Origin: Achromobacter sp. Root83 | GTDB taxonomy: Bacteria > Pseudomonadota > Gammaproteobacteria > Burkholderiales > Burkholderiaceae_B | Assembly: GCF_001428845.1 (NCBI RefSeq) | Contig: NZ_LMIU01000001.1 | Span: forward strand, 682,984 to 746,983 | DNA length: 64,000 nt | Reading direction: 5' to 3' | Translations under genes and position numbers: made by a program | Part shown: positions 52,318-60,820 of the stretch, piece after piece | How positions within the stretch are numbered: position 1 is the first letter of the stretch | Layout: every line of letters starts with the position of its first letter | Notes under the pieces: model-generated | Told to the model about the DNA's origin: nothing | The model's database searches: none | What the model saw: only the letters and a program-made list of their open reading frames with translations

Positions 52318-53301
52318 ATGCTGCTGCGTAGACGTTGTCTGGCCATGGTGATGCTGGCGATGACTGGCTGGGCGACGGGCAGCCATGCGCAAACGCCGTC
52401 TCAGGCCTGGCCCGCCAAGCCCGTGCGCCTGGTCGTGGGGCTGGCCCCTGGCGGGCTGGTCGACGTGCTGGCGCGCACCGTGCAGCCGCATTTGTCCGAG
52501 GCCTTGAAGCAGACCGTCATCGTTGAGAATCGGGGCGGCGCGGGCGGCAACGTGGCGGGGGCCGAAGTCGCGCGCAATGGGGGGGACAACCATACCTTCT
52601 TGTTCAATCCGTCCACGACCGAATCGGTCAACCCGCTGATGTTCGTCAGCATGCCGTTCGATCCGCAGAAGGACCTGCGGCCGGTCGCCTTGTTGGCCAA
52701 CAGCCAGTTGTTCCTGTTCGTCCGGTCCTCGCTCGGCGTCGATACGCTCGAAGCGTTCGTCGAATACGCGCGCAAGCAGCCTAATCCTCTGAACTACGGT
52801 TCGGCCGGCAACGGCACGACGCCGCATCTGGCGGGCGAGTTGCTCAAGCAGGCTACCGGCATGCAGGCCACCCATGCGCCATATCGCGGCGTGGCGCCGG
52901 CGATTCAAGACCTGGCCGCGGGTCAGATCGACTTCGCGTTTGGACCCGCCACGGTCTTTCCCATGGTGCAAGCGGGCAAACTGAAGGTGCTGGCGGTGGC
53001 GAGCCGGCAACGCGCTGCCGTGGCGCCCGATATACGAACCTTTTCCGAGGCCGGCATCGACGGTGTTTTCGCGGACAGCCTGTTCGGCATGTATGCCGCC
53101 GCCGGTACCCGCGATGATGTGGTCGATCGCATGAACGCCGAAATCAACAAGGTACTCGCGCGGCCAGAGATCCGTGCGCGCTTCCTGGACGCCGGCGCTG
53201 AGGCGCTACCGCTGAGCGCGGCCGACTATGCGACGCGTGTGCAGGATGAGAAGAAATTGTTCGCCCCGTTGATGAAGTCGTTGGGGCTGAAGGAACAGTA
53301 G
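52318..53301 (+). CDS. Bug/TctC-family periplasmic solute-binding receptor
   Basis: 327 residues; AGGAG upstream of the ATG. Signal peptide MLLRRRCLAMVMLAMTGWAT, then AQTPSQAWPAKPVRLVVGLA. Motifs: APGGLVDVLAR, NRGGAGGNVAGAEVAR, NYGSAGNGTTPHLAGELL. It stands alone between guaA and the convergent mesD unit; the nearest genes do not suggest its ligand. Confidence 0.92.
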   Translation: MLLRRRCLAMVMLAMTGWATGSHAQTPSQAWPAKPVRLVVGLAPGGLVDVLARTVQPHLSEALKQTVIVENRGGAGGNVAGAEVARNGGDNHTFLFNPSTTESVNPLMFVSMPFDPQKDLRPVALLANSQLFLFVRSSLGVDTLEAFVEYARKQPNPLNYGSAGNGTTPHLAGELLKQATGMQATHAPYRGVAPAIQDLAAGQIDFAFGPATVFPMVQAGKLKVLAVASRQRAAVAPDIRTFSEAGIDGVFADSLFGMYAAAGTRDDVVDRMNAEINKVLARPEIRARFLDAGAEALPLSAADYATRVQDEKKLFAPLMKSLGLKEQ

Positions 53302-53302
53302 T

Positions 53303-53341
53303 AAAAACCCCGAAAGTCGGATCCAAGTCCAACTTTCGGGG
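53303..53341 (-). terminator. Terminator of the mesD unit
   Basis: CCCCGAAAGT and ACTTTCGGGG form a perfect 10-bp stem with a 14-base loop, in the gap between the convergent Bug and mesD-like genes. On the minus strand it ends in TTTTTAC, so it terminates mesD; it may also stop the Bug gene. Confidence 0.85.
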
Positions 53342-53365
53342 GGCGGTGGCGGCTCTAGATCCGCA

Positions 53366-54394
53366 TCAGGCCGAGATTTCCCTGCGGACGATTTCCGCGC
53401 CTGCGCTGAGAGCACTCAGCTTGCCCGTCGCGACCCGGCGAGACAAAGGCGCCATGCCGCAGTTCGTGCAAGGGTAGAGCTTGTCGGCATCGACAAATTT
53501 AAGCGCCTTGCGCAGGGTGTTGGCTACTTCCTCCGGCGTTTCAACGGTATCGCTCGCCACGTCAATGGCGCCTACCATCACCTTCTTGCCACGAATAAGT
53601 TCAATCAGATCGATGGGCACCTGAGAGTTGTGGCACTCCAGCGAAATGATGTCGATGCTGGATTTCTGCAGCTTGGGGAAGGATTCCTCATACTGGCGCC
53701 ATTCGGAACCCAGCGTCTTCTTCCAGTCGGTGTTGGCCTTGATGCCGTAGCCATAGCAAATATGGATGGCGGTTTCGCACTTGAGGCCCTCGATCGCCCG
53801 TTCCAGAGTGGCGATACCCCAGTCGTTCACCTCGTCGAAGAAGACATTGAATGCCGGCTCGTCGAATTGGATGATGTCGACGCCGGCAGCCTCCAGTTCC
53901 CTGGCTTCCTGGTTGAGGATCTTGGCGAATTCCCAGGCCAGCTTTTCGCGGCTCTTGTAGTGGGCGTCGTACAGCGTGTCAATCATCGTCATGGGGCCCG
54001 GCAGCGCCCATTTGATGGGTTGCTTGGTCTGCTGGCGCAGGAACTTGGCGTCTTCGACGAAAACGGGCTTTTGGCGGCTGACGGCACCCACGACGGTCGG
54101 GACGCTCGCATCATAGCGATCGCGAATCCTGACGGTTTCACGTTTTTCGAAATCGACGCCGGTGAGGTGCTCGATAAACGTGGTGACGAAATGCTGACGG
54201 GTCTGCTCGCCGTCGCTGACGATATCGATGCCTGCGTGTTGCTGTTCTTGCAGCGCCAGGCGCAAGGCGTCTTGCTTGCCCTCGACCAGTTCCTGGTCCT
54301 GCAGTTTCCAGGGCGACCAGAGTTTCTCGGGCTGGGCCAGCCAGGAAGGTTTGGGCAAGCTGCCGGCCGTCGAGGTGGGCAGTAGTTTTTTCAT
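53366..54394 (-). CDS. mesD: Core methionine synthase of the MesD type
   Basis: 342 residues, about half of MetE: only the C-terminal catalytic barrel, lacking the folate-binding N-domain. Zinc-ligand pattern of MetE is kept: His and Cys in AIHICYGYG (about 211-213), Glu in ISLECHNS, Cys in YPCTNCGMAPLSRR. FDEPAF marks the homocysteine site. MesD proteins are folate-independent methionine synthases that need oxygen and the partner MesX (known from Acinetobacter work). The next gene upstream is a MesX-type gene, strengthening the assignment. The methyl donor is not established. Confidence 0.88.
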   Translation of the reverse strand: MKKLLPTSTAGSLPKPSWLAQPEKLWSPWKLQDQELVEGKQDALRLALQEQQHAGIDIVSDGEQTRQHFVTTFIEHLTGVDFEKRETVRIRDRYDASVPTVVGAVSRQKPVFVEDAKFLRQQTKQPIKWALPGPMTMIDTLYDAHYKSREKLAWEFAKILNQEARELEAAGVDIIQFDEPAFNVFFDEVNDWGIATLERAIEGLKCETAIHICYGYGIKANTDWKKTLGSEWRQYEESFPKLQKSSIDIISLECHNSQVPIDLIELIRGKKVMVGAIDVASDTVETPEEVANTLRKALKFVDADKLYPCTNCGMAPLSRRVATGKLSALSAGAEIVRREISA

Positions 54395-54421
54395 GATCAG
54401 TGTTCCGTGTGTTGCGAATGA

Positions 54422-55405
54422 TTAGAGAGCGGAATTGGCGGCCCAGGCATCGAGCACTTTCTTGTAGGGCTTGATGAAGTGCTCTTCCGTGAACTTTCCT
54501 TGCTTGACGGCCAGCTGGCTGCGCTCTTCCCGGTCATAGACGATCTGCGTCAGGGAGTAGTCCTGATTCTTCAGGCTCGGTCGATAGAGCTTGCCTGCCG
54601 CTGAGTTGGCGTTGTAGATCTCGGGGCGGTAGATCTTCTGGAACGTTTCCATCGTGCTGATCAGGCTGATCAGCTCAAGATTGCTGTAGCGGCCAAGCAG
54701 GTCGCCTTGGAAATAGAAAGCCAGCGGCGCGGCGCTGCCCGGGGGCATGAAATAGCGAACCTGCAGCCCCATTTTTTCGAAGTACTGATCGGTCGATGAG
54801 AGTTCATCTTGCCGATACTCGACGCCCAGGATGGGGTGCTGGTTCTCGGTTCGGTGGTAGGTCTTGCTGCTCGATGCGCTGATGCAGATGACAGGCGGCT
54901 TGCTGAACCGCTCTTTGTAGGCGCTTGAATTCAGAAAGTGCTTGAACAGCTTGCCGTGCAGATCGCCGAAATCGTCGGGGATGCTGAACGTGGATTTATT
55001 GTTGTTGTGTTCGGACAGAACCACGCTGAAGTCGTAGTCGCGCACGTAAGAGGAAAAGTTGTTCCCTGCAATGCCCTCGATGCGTTCGTTGTTTTTCTTG
55101 TCGACGATGTTTGTTTGCAATATCTCGATCAGCGGAAAAACAATGCTGCCGCCTTCGGCGCCGATGTGCATTTCCGCGGAAATGATCTCGAGTTCGACCG
55201 CGTAGCGATCCCCCGTCGGGTTGTCCCAATGCGCCAGGCTATTGAAGCGCCTGTCGATCATCCGCAAGGTGTTGCGCAAATTCTCCTGGCGGCTGGCTCC
55301 CCGGGCCAGATTGGCGAAGTTCGTGGTGATGCGCGTGTTGTCCGATGGCTGGTAATTTTCATCGAAGCTGATGCTCTTGATGCTGAATGTGAACGCGTTG
55401 CTCAT
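54422..55405 (-). CDS. mesX: MesX-type putative oxygenase (DUF1852)
   Basis: 327 residues of the DUF1852 family: SIKSISFDENYQPSDNTRIT, NFANLARGASRQENLRNTL, LAHWDNPTGDRYAVELEII and FAGDLLGRYS-like FYFQGDLLGRYSNLELISL. MesX is genetically required with MesD and oxygen for methionine formation and is thought to be an oxygenase that supplies the methyl donor; its chemistry is not settled. It lies 27 bases upstream of mesD and would be translated first. Confidence 0.88.
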   Translation of the reverse strand: MSNAFTFSIKSISFDENYQPSDNTRITTNFANLARGASRQENLRNTLRMIDRRFNSLAHWDNPTGDRYAVELEIISAEMHIGAEGGSIVFPLIEILQTNIVDKKNNERIEGIAGNNFSSYVRDYDFSVVLSEHNNNKSTFSIPDDFGDLHGKLFKHFLNSSAYKERFSKPPVICISASSSKTYHRTENQHPILGVEYRQDELSSTDQYFEKMGLQVRYFMPPGSAAPLAFYFQGDLLGRYSNLELISLISTMETFQKIYRPEIYNANSAAGKLYRPSLKNQDYSLTQIVYDREERSQLAVKQGKFTEEHFIKPYKKVLDAWAANSAL

Positions 55406-55577
55406 TGTGGTTTCGTGCGCTGATTTTGAGAAAAAGTTTGCAGGGAGTTAGTGCCGGTTTCTGGACGGGCGCCGCGCGGGAGAAATGCGCCTCGCGCCGG
55501 ATGTTCAGTCAGAGGGCGTATGTCGGATGGAAAGGCCCGGGATGCAGCCTGATTAGCGCAATAGTCGGGTCTTGCTT

Positions 55578-56171
55578 TCAGGCCGCGACCGCTTCCTCCG
55601 CGGCGGCAGCTCTCGAATGACGCGTCAATTCGACCAAGGGCAACGCCCGCTGGACCGCCAGCCTGGCCCGCTGGATCAAGGCCTCGTCCTGCAGGCGGTA
55701 GCCGGCGAAATCCTTGTCGGTCGCGTACACGCCCAGCGGCAATGTGCGTGCCTGGAAAAAGCTGAACAGCGGCCGCAATTGGTGGTCGATGATCAGGGCA
55801 TGGCGTTCGCTGCCACCCGTGGCAGCCAGCAGGACGGGCTTGTCGATCAAGGCGTCCTGGTGAATGAAGTCGAAGAAGTGCTTGAACAGGCCCGTATAGG
55901 AGCCGCGGAAGACCGGGGTTGCCACCACCAGGACGTCAGCTTGCTCGACCGCGACAAGCGCTTGCTCCACGGTGTCGGGCAGGTGGGAGCGCCAGACCGC
56001 GCCAGCAAGATGCGGGGCGAGCTGACCCAGTTCGACCAGGCGTTGTTCGCCAGGGACGTCGTCTGCAATCAGGTCCAGCAGGTGCTCTGCCAGGGCTGCG
56101 GATTTGGAGGGGCGTTGCAGTCCGCCGGAGACTGCTACTAGACGAAGTGGACGTGTCATTCTGGTTTTCAT
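55578..56171 (-). CDS. NAD(P)H-dependent FMN reductase, MsuE-like
   Basis: 197 residues of the NADPH-dependent FMN reductase/flavodoxin-like family: LRLVAVSGGLQRPSKSAALA (phosphate loop), ADVLVVATPVFRGSYTGLFK, and LLAATGGSERHALIIDHQLR. MsuE enzymes supply reduced FMN to sulfonate monooxygenases. Here it is upstream of MesX, which may be flavin-dependent, so reduced flavin for MesX is a reasonable guess. Start may be 56171 or 56159; no strong ribosome site. 172 bases separate it from mesX. Confidence 0.8.
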   Translation of the reverse strand: MKTRMTRPLRLVAVSGGLQRPSKSAALAEHLLDLIADDVPGEQRLVELGQLAPHLAGAVWRSHLPDTVEQALVAVEQADVLVVATPVFRGSYTGLFKHFFDFIHQDALIDKPVLLAATGGSERHALIIDHQLRPLFSFFQARTLPLGVYATDKDFAGYRLQDEALIQRARLAVQRALPLVELTRHSRAAAAEEAVAA

Positions 56172-56326
56172 GATGATGGATCTACGCGCCGCTGCGGCTC
56201 TGCCGAATGCGTATGCGCCGCCGGAAGCTGCGGAGGTGCCCGCGAATACAACACTTGATTAATGGCAAGGGCCGCTCGCGAACATGCGAACGATCAATGG
56301 GAGCGGATACTAGGGGAGGGTAGTGA

Positions 56327-56349
56327 TGAAGTAAAATGGTTTTATTTCA
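56327..56349. promoter_or_regulatory. Dyad operator candidate for the MetR-like regulator
   Basis: TGAAGTAAAA, 3 bases, TTTTATTTCA: nine of ten pairs match. It lies 27 bases before the LysR start in the 204-base divergent region with the mesX/mesD unit. A second MetR-like half-symmetric element, TGAG-N5-TTCA, lies at 56358-56370; the known E. coli MetR site is TGAA-N5-TTCA. Confidence 0.55.
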
Positions 56350-56375
56350 CAAATCCATGAGCGGAATTCATCTGA

Positions 56376-57293
56376 ATGCTTGAGCGTATCCATCTCAGCA
56401 TCGTTCAGCAGGTCGAGAAGCAGGGGTCGTTGACGGCCGCCGCCGGCGTGCTGAGCCTGACCCAGTCGGCCCTGAGCCACAGCATGAAGAAACTGGAGCA
56501 GCAACTGGGCACCGACGTCTGGCTGCGTGAAGGTCGCAGCCTGCGCCTGACGCAGGCCGGCCAATACCTGCTGGCGGTGGCGAACCGCGTGCTGCCGCAA
56601 CTGGACCTGGCCGAAGAGCGCCTGGGCCAGTTCGCGCAGGGCGAGCGCGGTGCGTTGCGCATAGGCATGGAATGCCATCCTTGCTACCAGTGGCTGCTGA
56701 AGGTGGTCTCGCCTTATCTGGCGGCGTGGCCCGACGTGGATGTGGACGTCAAGCAGAAGTTCCAGTTCGGCGGGATCGGCGCGCTCTTCGGTTACGAGAT
56801 CGACTTGCTGGTCACGCCTGACCCGCTGTTCAAGCCGGGTCTCAAGTTCGAACCCGTGTTCGATTATGAGCAGGTGCTGGTCGTGGCCAAGGGCCATCCC
56901 CTGGCGTCGGCGGCGTATGTGAAGCCTCAGCAGTTGACCCAGGAAGTGCTCATCAGCTACCCCGTTGATATCGAGCGCCTGGACATCTACAACCAGTTCC
57001 TGTTGCCGGCCGGTGTCACGCCCAAGCGCCACAAAGCCATCGAAACCACCGACATCATGGTGCAGATGGTCGCCAGCGGACGCGGCGTGGCCGCCTTGCC
57101 GCGCTGGCTGGTCGAGGAATACGCGGCCAGGATGGACGTGGTGCCCGTGCGGCTGGGGGCGCGTGGCATTGCAAAGCAGATCTTCCTGGGCGCACGCGAG
57201 GCGGACACTGCCATCGACTACGTGCGGGCCTTCATCGAACTCGCCCAACAGCCAGCAACTGCCCCTGCCATTGCGCAAACAGCCAGTGGATGA
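56376..57293 (+). CDS. MetR-like LysR-family regulator
   Basis: 305 residues. HTH: LERIHLSIVQQVEKQGSLTA, LTQSALSHSMKKLEQQLGTD, WLREGRSLRLTQAG. The effector domain keeps the MetR pattern (GALRIGMECHPCYQWLLKVV, DLLVTPDPLF, LISYPVDIERLDIYNQFL). MetR responds to homocysteine and activates methionine genes. Divergence from the MesD/MesX/MsuE-like genes fits this; the name metR is likely but not proven. Confidence 0.87.
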   Translation: MLERIHLSIVQQVEKQGSLTAAAGVLSLTQSALSHSMKKLEQQLGTDVWLREGRSLRLTQAGQYLLAVANRVLPQLDLAEERLGQFAQGERGALRIGMECHPCYQWLLKVVSPYLAAWPDVDVDVKQKFQFGGIGALFGYEIDLLVTPDPLFKPGLKFEPVFDYEQVLVVAKGHPLASAAYVKPQQLTQEVLISYPVDIERLDIYNQFLLPAGVTPKRHKAIETTDIMVQMVASGRGVAALPRWLVEEYAARMDVVPVRLGARGIAKQIFLGAREADTAIDYVRAFIELAQQPATAPAIAQTASG

Positions 57294-57367
57294 GGTCCGC
57301 CCGGCAATATCGTTGACGCCTATCCCGCGTCCGGCTTATGCCGGCATATGCCGGTATTGAAACCGCC

Positions 57368-57396
57368 AAGCCCGCGTAATTGCGGGCTTTTTTATT
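57368..57396 (+). terminator. Intrinsic terminator of the MetR-like gene
   Basis: AAGCCCGC, loop GTAATT, GCGGGCTT followed by TTTTATT: strong stem and T-run, about 75 bases after the stop. It precedes a possible -10 (TATACT at 57413) of the next gene. Confidence 0.92.
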
Positions 57397-57459
57397 GGTG
57401 ACTGACCATTGATATACTCCCCGGGTCGCGATTAAGTAACCACTAACGGGAGATTTTGG

Positions 57460-58596
57460 ATGCGCTTAAAGGCTCTTGCACTTGGCTTGGTGGCTGTTTG
57501 TGGTAGTTCGGTCGCTGCACAAGACAGCACTCAAACGTTGCAGCAAGCCTTGAAGCAGGTGCCGCAGGTGGTGTTGACCGCCCCTGAAGCGATGCAGATC
57601 TTCTTTCTGGATGTGCAAGCCTGGCGTGGGCTGGAGAAAGCCGGGCCAACCGCGGATGGCATGCGCAGGTTGTCCATCGCGCAGGCGATCAGCCCGCTTC
57701 AATCCATCGGTTACGGCCTGGACCCGTGGTCCGATAGCGCGAAGATCCCTTTTGATGAGCTTTCCTACTTTGCCGGATTTGGTCAGGCGCCCGGCAATGT
57801 CGCCTATTGGGGGCTGAAGGACAGGGAATCCGCGGATAAGTTTGTGGATCGCCTGAAGCAGGCTGATTTCAAGACAGTGAATGGTGATGTTGCGGGCCTG
57901 CTCGCAAATGGCGAACCCAATAAACCCGATATGACAAAGGCCAACGGACGAGATCCGTGGCGAGGCGCGATGGGCATGCCCACTTTCGTACTGCCTCTGG
58001 ATGCGGCGCTGGTCCAGGCGCCCGCGCCAAAGGGAATGAAAATACTGTCTCGACCCGCGCCATCCGTTGCGGACAACGAGATCGTTGCGGCCTCCGTCGC
58101 CGGATTGAAGGAAGCCGTGCCTTCGGACAGCGGCCAGATTGTGCAGGCGGCGATCATCTCGCCTGTTCTCGGTCTGCAAGCCGTCGATCCGGCAAAGGTG
58201 TTGCCCGCTACGCCGGGGGATATGGAAACCGCGAAGCAGAATCTTCATGCCATTGCCGAATCCAGTGCACGCGGCATCCCGCCTTACTTTGCGGGAATCA
58301 TCGCGGACGTGCAGATCAAGAACGCGCCTGCCGTCGTGATTTCCCTGTCCTACGCGGATTGCTCCACTGCCAAGCAGGCGGTTGATGGCGTGAGCGCGGC
58401 ATGGAAGCAAAGCATGGCCGGTGCGGTGCAGGCCGAAGTCTCCGGGCGTACCGTGCAGGCTGGGAAGCTGTGTGCGGCGGTCGTGAGCATGACTGCGCCG
58501 AAAGCAGAGAATGTCGGAAACCCGATTCTGACGCAGATCATGAACCGGTATATGCAGCGGGACTTCGCCGTTCTGCAGATTGGCTCGTCACGCTAA
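57460..58596 (+). CDS. Exported hypothetical protein
   Basis: 378 residues with a signal peptide (MRLKALALGLVAVCGSSVAA, AQD after it). GGGAG precedes the ATG by about ten bases. The mature protein has no motif I can name; it contains NVAYWGLKDRESADKFVDRL and VVISLSYADCSTAKQAVDGV, suggesting alternating alpha/beta structure and two Cys residues near 300 and 345. Probably periplasmic. Monocistronic by context. Confidence 0.7.
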   Translation: MRLKALALGLVAVCGSSVAAQDSTQTLQQALKQVPQVVLTAPEAMQIFFLDVQAWRGLEKAGPTADGMRRLSIAQAISPLQSIGYGLDPWSDSAKIPFDELSYFAGFGQAPGNVAYWGLKDRESADKFVDRLKQADFKTVNGDVAGLLANGEPNKPDMTKANGRDPWRGAMGMPTFVLPLDAALVQAPAPKGMKILSRPAPSVADNEIVAASVAGLKEAVPSDSGQIVQAAIISPVLGLQAVDPAKVLPATPGDMETAKQNLHAIAESSARGIPPYFAGIIADVQIKNAPAVVISLSYADCSTAKQAVDGVSAAWKQSMAGAVQAEVSGRTVQAGKLCAAVVSMTAPKAENVGNPILTQIMNRYMQRDFAVLQIGSSR

Positions 58597-58678
58597 GCGC
58601 GGTCACGGGTTTTCCGGGCCTGAGTGCGTGGCCATCAAGCTGGCACGCTTGGGCACTGCGTTGCAGCAGGAGAGATGA

Positions 58679-58864
58679 ATGGACGAGGAGCGCCGTGGTG
58701 CCCGCCTGGCTGCCGCCATGAAAGTGGCTGAGCAGATGCGTGCGACAACGCCGTTCGACCCGCCTTTAGGCCGGCGAGGCCGATATTGCGATCATGTGCT
58801 GCACGACGCGTTGTGCGCCGCGGATTTGAAAGGGCTAGACCTGCGGGACGCGGCAGATTTGTGA
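58679..58864 (+). CDS. Small hypothetical protein
   Basis: 61 residues with AGGAGA five bases before the ATG. Sequence is charged (MDEERRGARLAAAMKVAEQM), no membrane segment. The ribosome site argues for translation, but there is no family support. Confidence 0.35.
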   Translation: MDEERRGARLAAAMKVAEQMRATTPFDPPLGRRGRYCDHVLHDALCAADLKGLDLRDAADL

Positions 58865-58910
58865 TCGCATCTGACTCCCGGCGGGCGCCCCGGGCATCGC
58901 CGATCTTCCC

Positions 58911-60524
58911 TTACCCCTGCCTTCCCATAATGCTCAGCGCCACCGCCTCGGCAACCTTGATCCCATCAACCCCCGCCGACAGAATCCCGCCCGCATAACC
59001 CGCGCCTTCACCCGCCGGGAATAACCCCTGTGTATTGATGCTTTGCAGCGTCTCGTTGTCCCGCTTGATGCGTACCGGCGACGAGGTTCGTGTTTCCACG
59101 CCCGTCAGCACGGCGTCGTGCATGCCGAAGCCTTTGATGGTCTTGTCGAAGGCGGGCAGGGCTTCGCGGATGGCGGTGATGGCGAAGTCGGGCAGGGCGG
59201 TGGCCAGGTCGGTCAGGTGTACGCCCGGGGTGTACGAGGGGAGCACGGAGCCGAATTCGGTAGACGCCTTGCCCGCGATGAAATCGCCGACCAGTTGGCC
59301 CGGCGCGCTGTAGGTGCCGCCGCCCAGTTCGAAGGCCTGGGATTCCCATTTGCGCTGGAAGTCGACGCCAGCCAGGACGTGCTCGGGGTAGTCGACTTCA
59401 GGCGAGATCCCTACGACGATGCCGGCGTTGGCGTTGCGTTCGTTGCGCGAGTACTGGCTCATGCCGTTGGTGACGACGCGGTTGGGTTCGGACGTTGCCG
59501 CCACGACCGTGCCGCCCGGGCACATACAGAAGCTGTAGACGGACCGCCCGTTGCTGGCGTGGTGCACCAGTTTGTAATCCGCGGCGCCCAGGATGGGGTG
59601 GCCGGCGTTGGGGCCGAAGCGGGCCTTGTCGATGAGGGACTGCGGGTGTTCGATGCGGAACCCGATCGAGAACGGCTTGGCTTCCATGAAGACGCCCTGG
59701 TCGTGCAGCATCTGGAAGGTGTCGCGCGCGCTATGGCCCACGGCCAGCACGACGTGGTCGGCCTCGATATGTTCGCCGTTGGCGAGCGTGACGCCGGTGA
59801 CCCGGCCATTTTCGCGCTGCAGCGTTTCCACTTTGCTGGAGAAGCGCACTTCGCCGCCCAGCTTGGTGATGGTGTCGCGCATGACTTCGACCATGCCGAC
59901 CAGGCGGAAGGTGCCGATGTGCGGTTTGGCGACGTACAGGATTTCTTCGGGCGCGCCGGCCAGGACGAACTCCTTCAGCACTTTTTCGCCGTAGTGCTTG
60001 GGGTCTTTGATCTGGCTGTAGAGCTTGCCGTCGGAGAAGGTGCCGGCGCCGCCTTCGCCAAACTGCACGTTCGATTCGGGGTTCAGGATGCGCTTGCGCC
60101 ACAGGCCCCAGGTGTCTTTGGTGCGTTCGCGCACGGCCTTGCCGCGCTCCAGGATGATGGGCTTGAAGCCCATCTGCGCCAGGACCAGTCCGGCGAACAG
60201 GCCACAGGGGCCGGTGCCGATGACGATGGGGCGCTTGGCGAGGCTGGCGGGGGCCTGGGCGACGAATTTGTATTCGGTGTCCGGCGTCGGCTTGACGTGG
60301 CGGTCGTCGTGGAAGCGCTGGAGCAGCGCTGCTTCATTTTGAACGTCGATATCCAGCGTGTAGGTCAGCAGGATATTGTGTTTCTTGCGCGCGTCGTAGC
60401 TGCGCAGGAAGATGGTGAAGCCGTTCAGGTCGCTGGCCGGAACGCCCAGTTTCTTGAGAATCGCGGCGGGCAATTCCTCGGGCGTGTGGTTCAACGGCAG
60501 CTTGATTTCAGACAGGCGCAACAT
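58911..60524 (-). CDS. FAD-dependent NAD(P)-binding oxidoreductase
   Basis: 537 residues. N-terminal ~85 residues form a small alpha/beta domain (LSEIKLPLNHTPEELPAAIL), then a FAD dinucleotide motif RPIVIGTGPCGLFAGLVLAQ, GEGGAGTFSDGKL, ADHVVLAVGHSARDTF, CMCPGGTVVAA, and a C-terminal FAD-contact region LFPAGEGAGYAGGILSAGVD. It belongs to the HI0933/FAD-dependent dehydrogenase type of large conserved flavoproteins whose substrate is unknown. Confidence 0.82.
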   Translation of the reverse strand: MLRLSEIKLPLNHTPEELPAAILKKLGVPASDLNGFTIFLRSYDARKKHNILLTYTLDIDVQNEAALLQRFHDDRHVKPTPDTEYKFVAQAPASLAKRPIVIGTGPCGLFAGLVLAQMGFKPIILERGKAVRERTKDTWGLWRKRILNPESNVQFGEGGAGTFSDGKLYSQIKDPKHYGEKVLKEFVLAGAPEEILYVAKPHIGTFRLVGMVEVMRDTITKLGGEVRFSSKVETLQRENGRVTGVTLANGEHIEADHVVLAVGHSARDTFQMLHDQGVFMEAKPFSIGFRIEHPQSLIDKARFGPNAGHPILGAADYKLVHHASNGRSVYSFCMCPGGTVVAATSEPNRVVTNGMSQYSRNERNANAGIVVGISPEVDYPEHVLAGVDFQRKWESQAFELGGGTYSAPGQLVGDFIAGKASTEFGSVLPSYTPGVHLTDLATALPDFAITAIREALPAFDKTIKGFGMHDAVLTGVETRTSSPVRIKRDNETLQSINTQGLFPAGEGAGYAGGILSAGVDGIKVAEAVALSIMGRQG

Positions 60525-60727
60525 GCTTGGGGTCCAGATGGTGGGCGATCACAACGTCGCCAAAGCCGGGATTGTACTGGAGCGGTTGAAGGGGGCGGCA
60601 GAGGGAGATCGGTAGAGATTGGACGCGGTGAATCAAGCGGATGGGCGTGTACAGGGGCGATGGCGATGGATCGCTGGGAGTTCCAAATCGTTCGAAATTC
60701 TCATCGTGGGATAAAACTAGTTTGTCG

Positions 60728-60753
60728 TTAGTGTATTAAAGTCACTATTAGTG
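60728..60753. promoter_or_regulatory. Repeats upstream of the AbiE genes
   Basis: TTAGTG occurs twice (60728-60733, 60748-60753), 20 bases apart, and the first TAGTG also pairs with CACTA at 60743-60747 as an inverted repeat with a 9-base spacer. AbiEi antitoxins are known to repress their own promoter through inverted repeats, so this is the candidate operator, 68 bases before the AbiEi start. Confidence 0.5.
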
Positions 60754-60820
60754 TTGATTTTCGGACGTGCTAAAACCAAATTGCTTGCATGGGGTTTACA
60801 AAATATATAGATTAGGCGCT

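Noticed and set aside
54395..55577. Cobalamin or SAM riboswitch upstream of the methionine genes
   Set aside because: The mesX-mesD gap is only about 27 bases and the mesX leader lacks the conserved boxes of these riboswitches.
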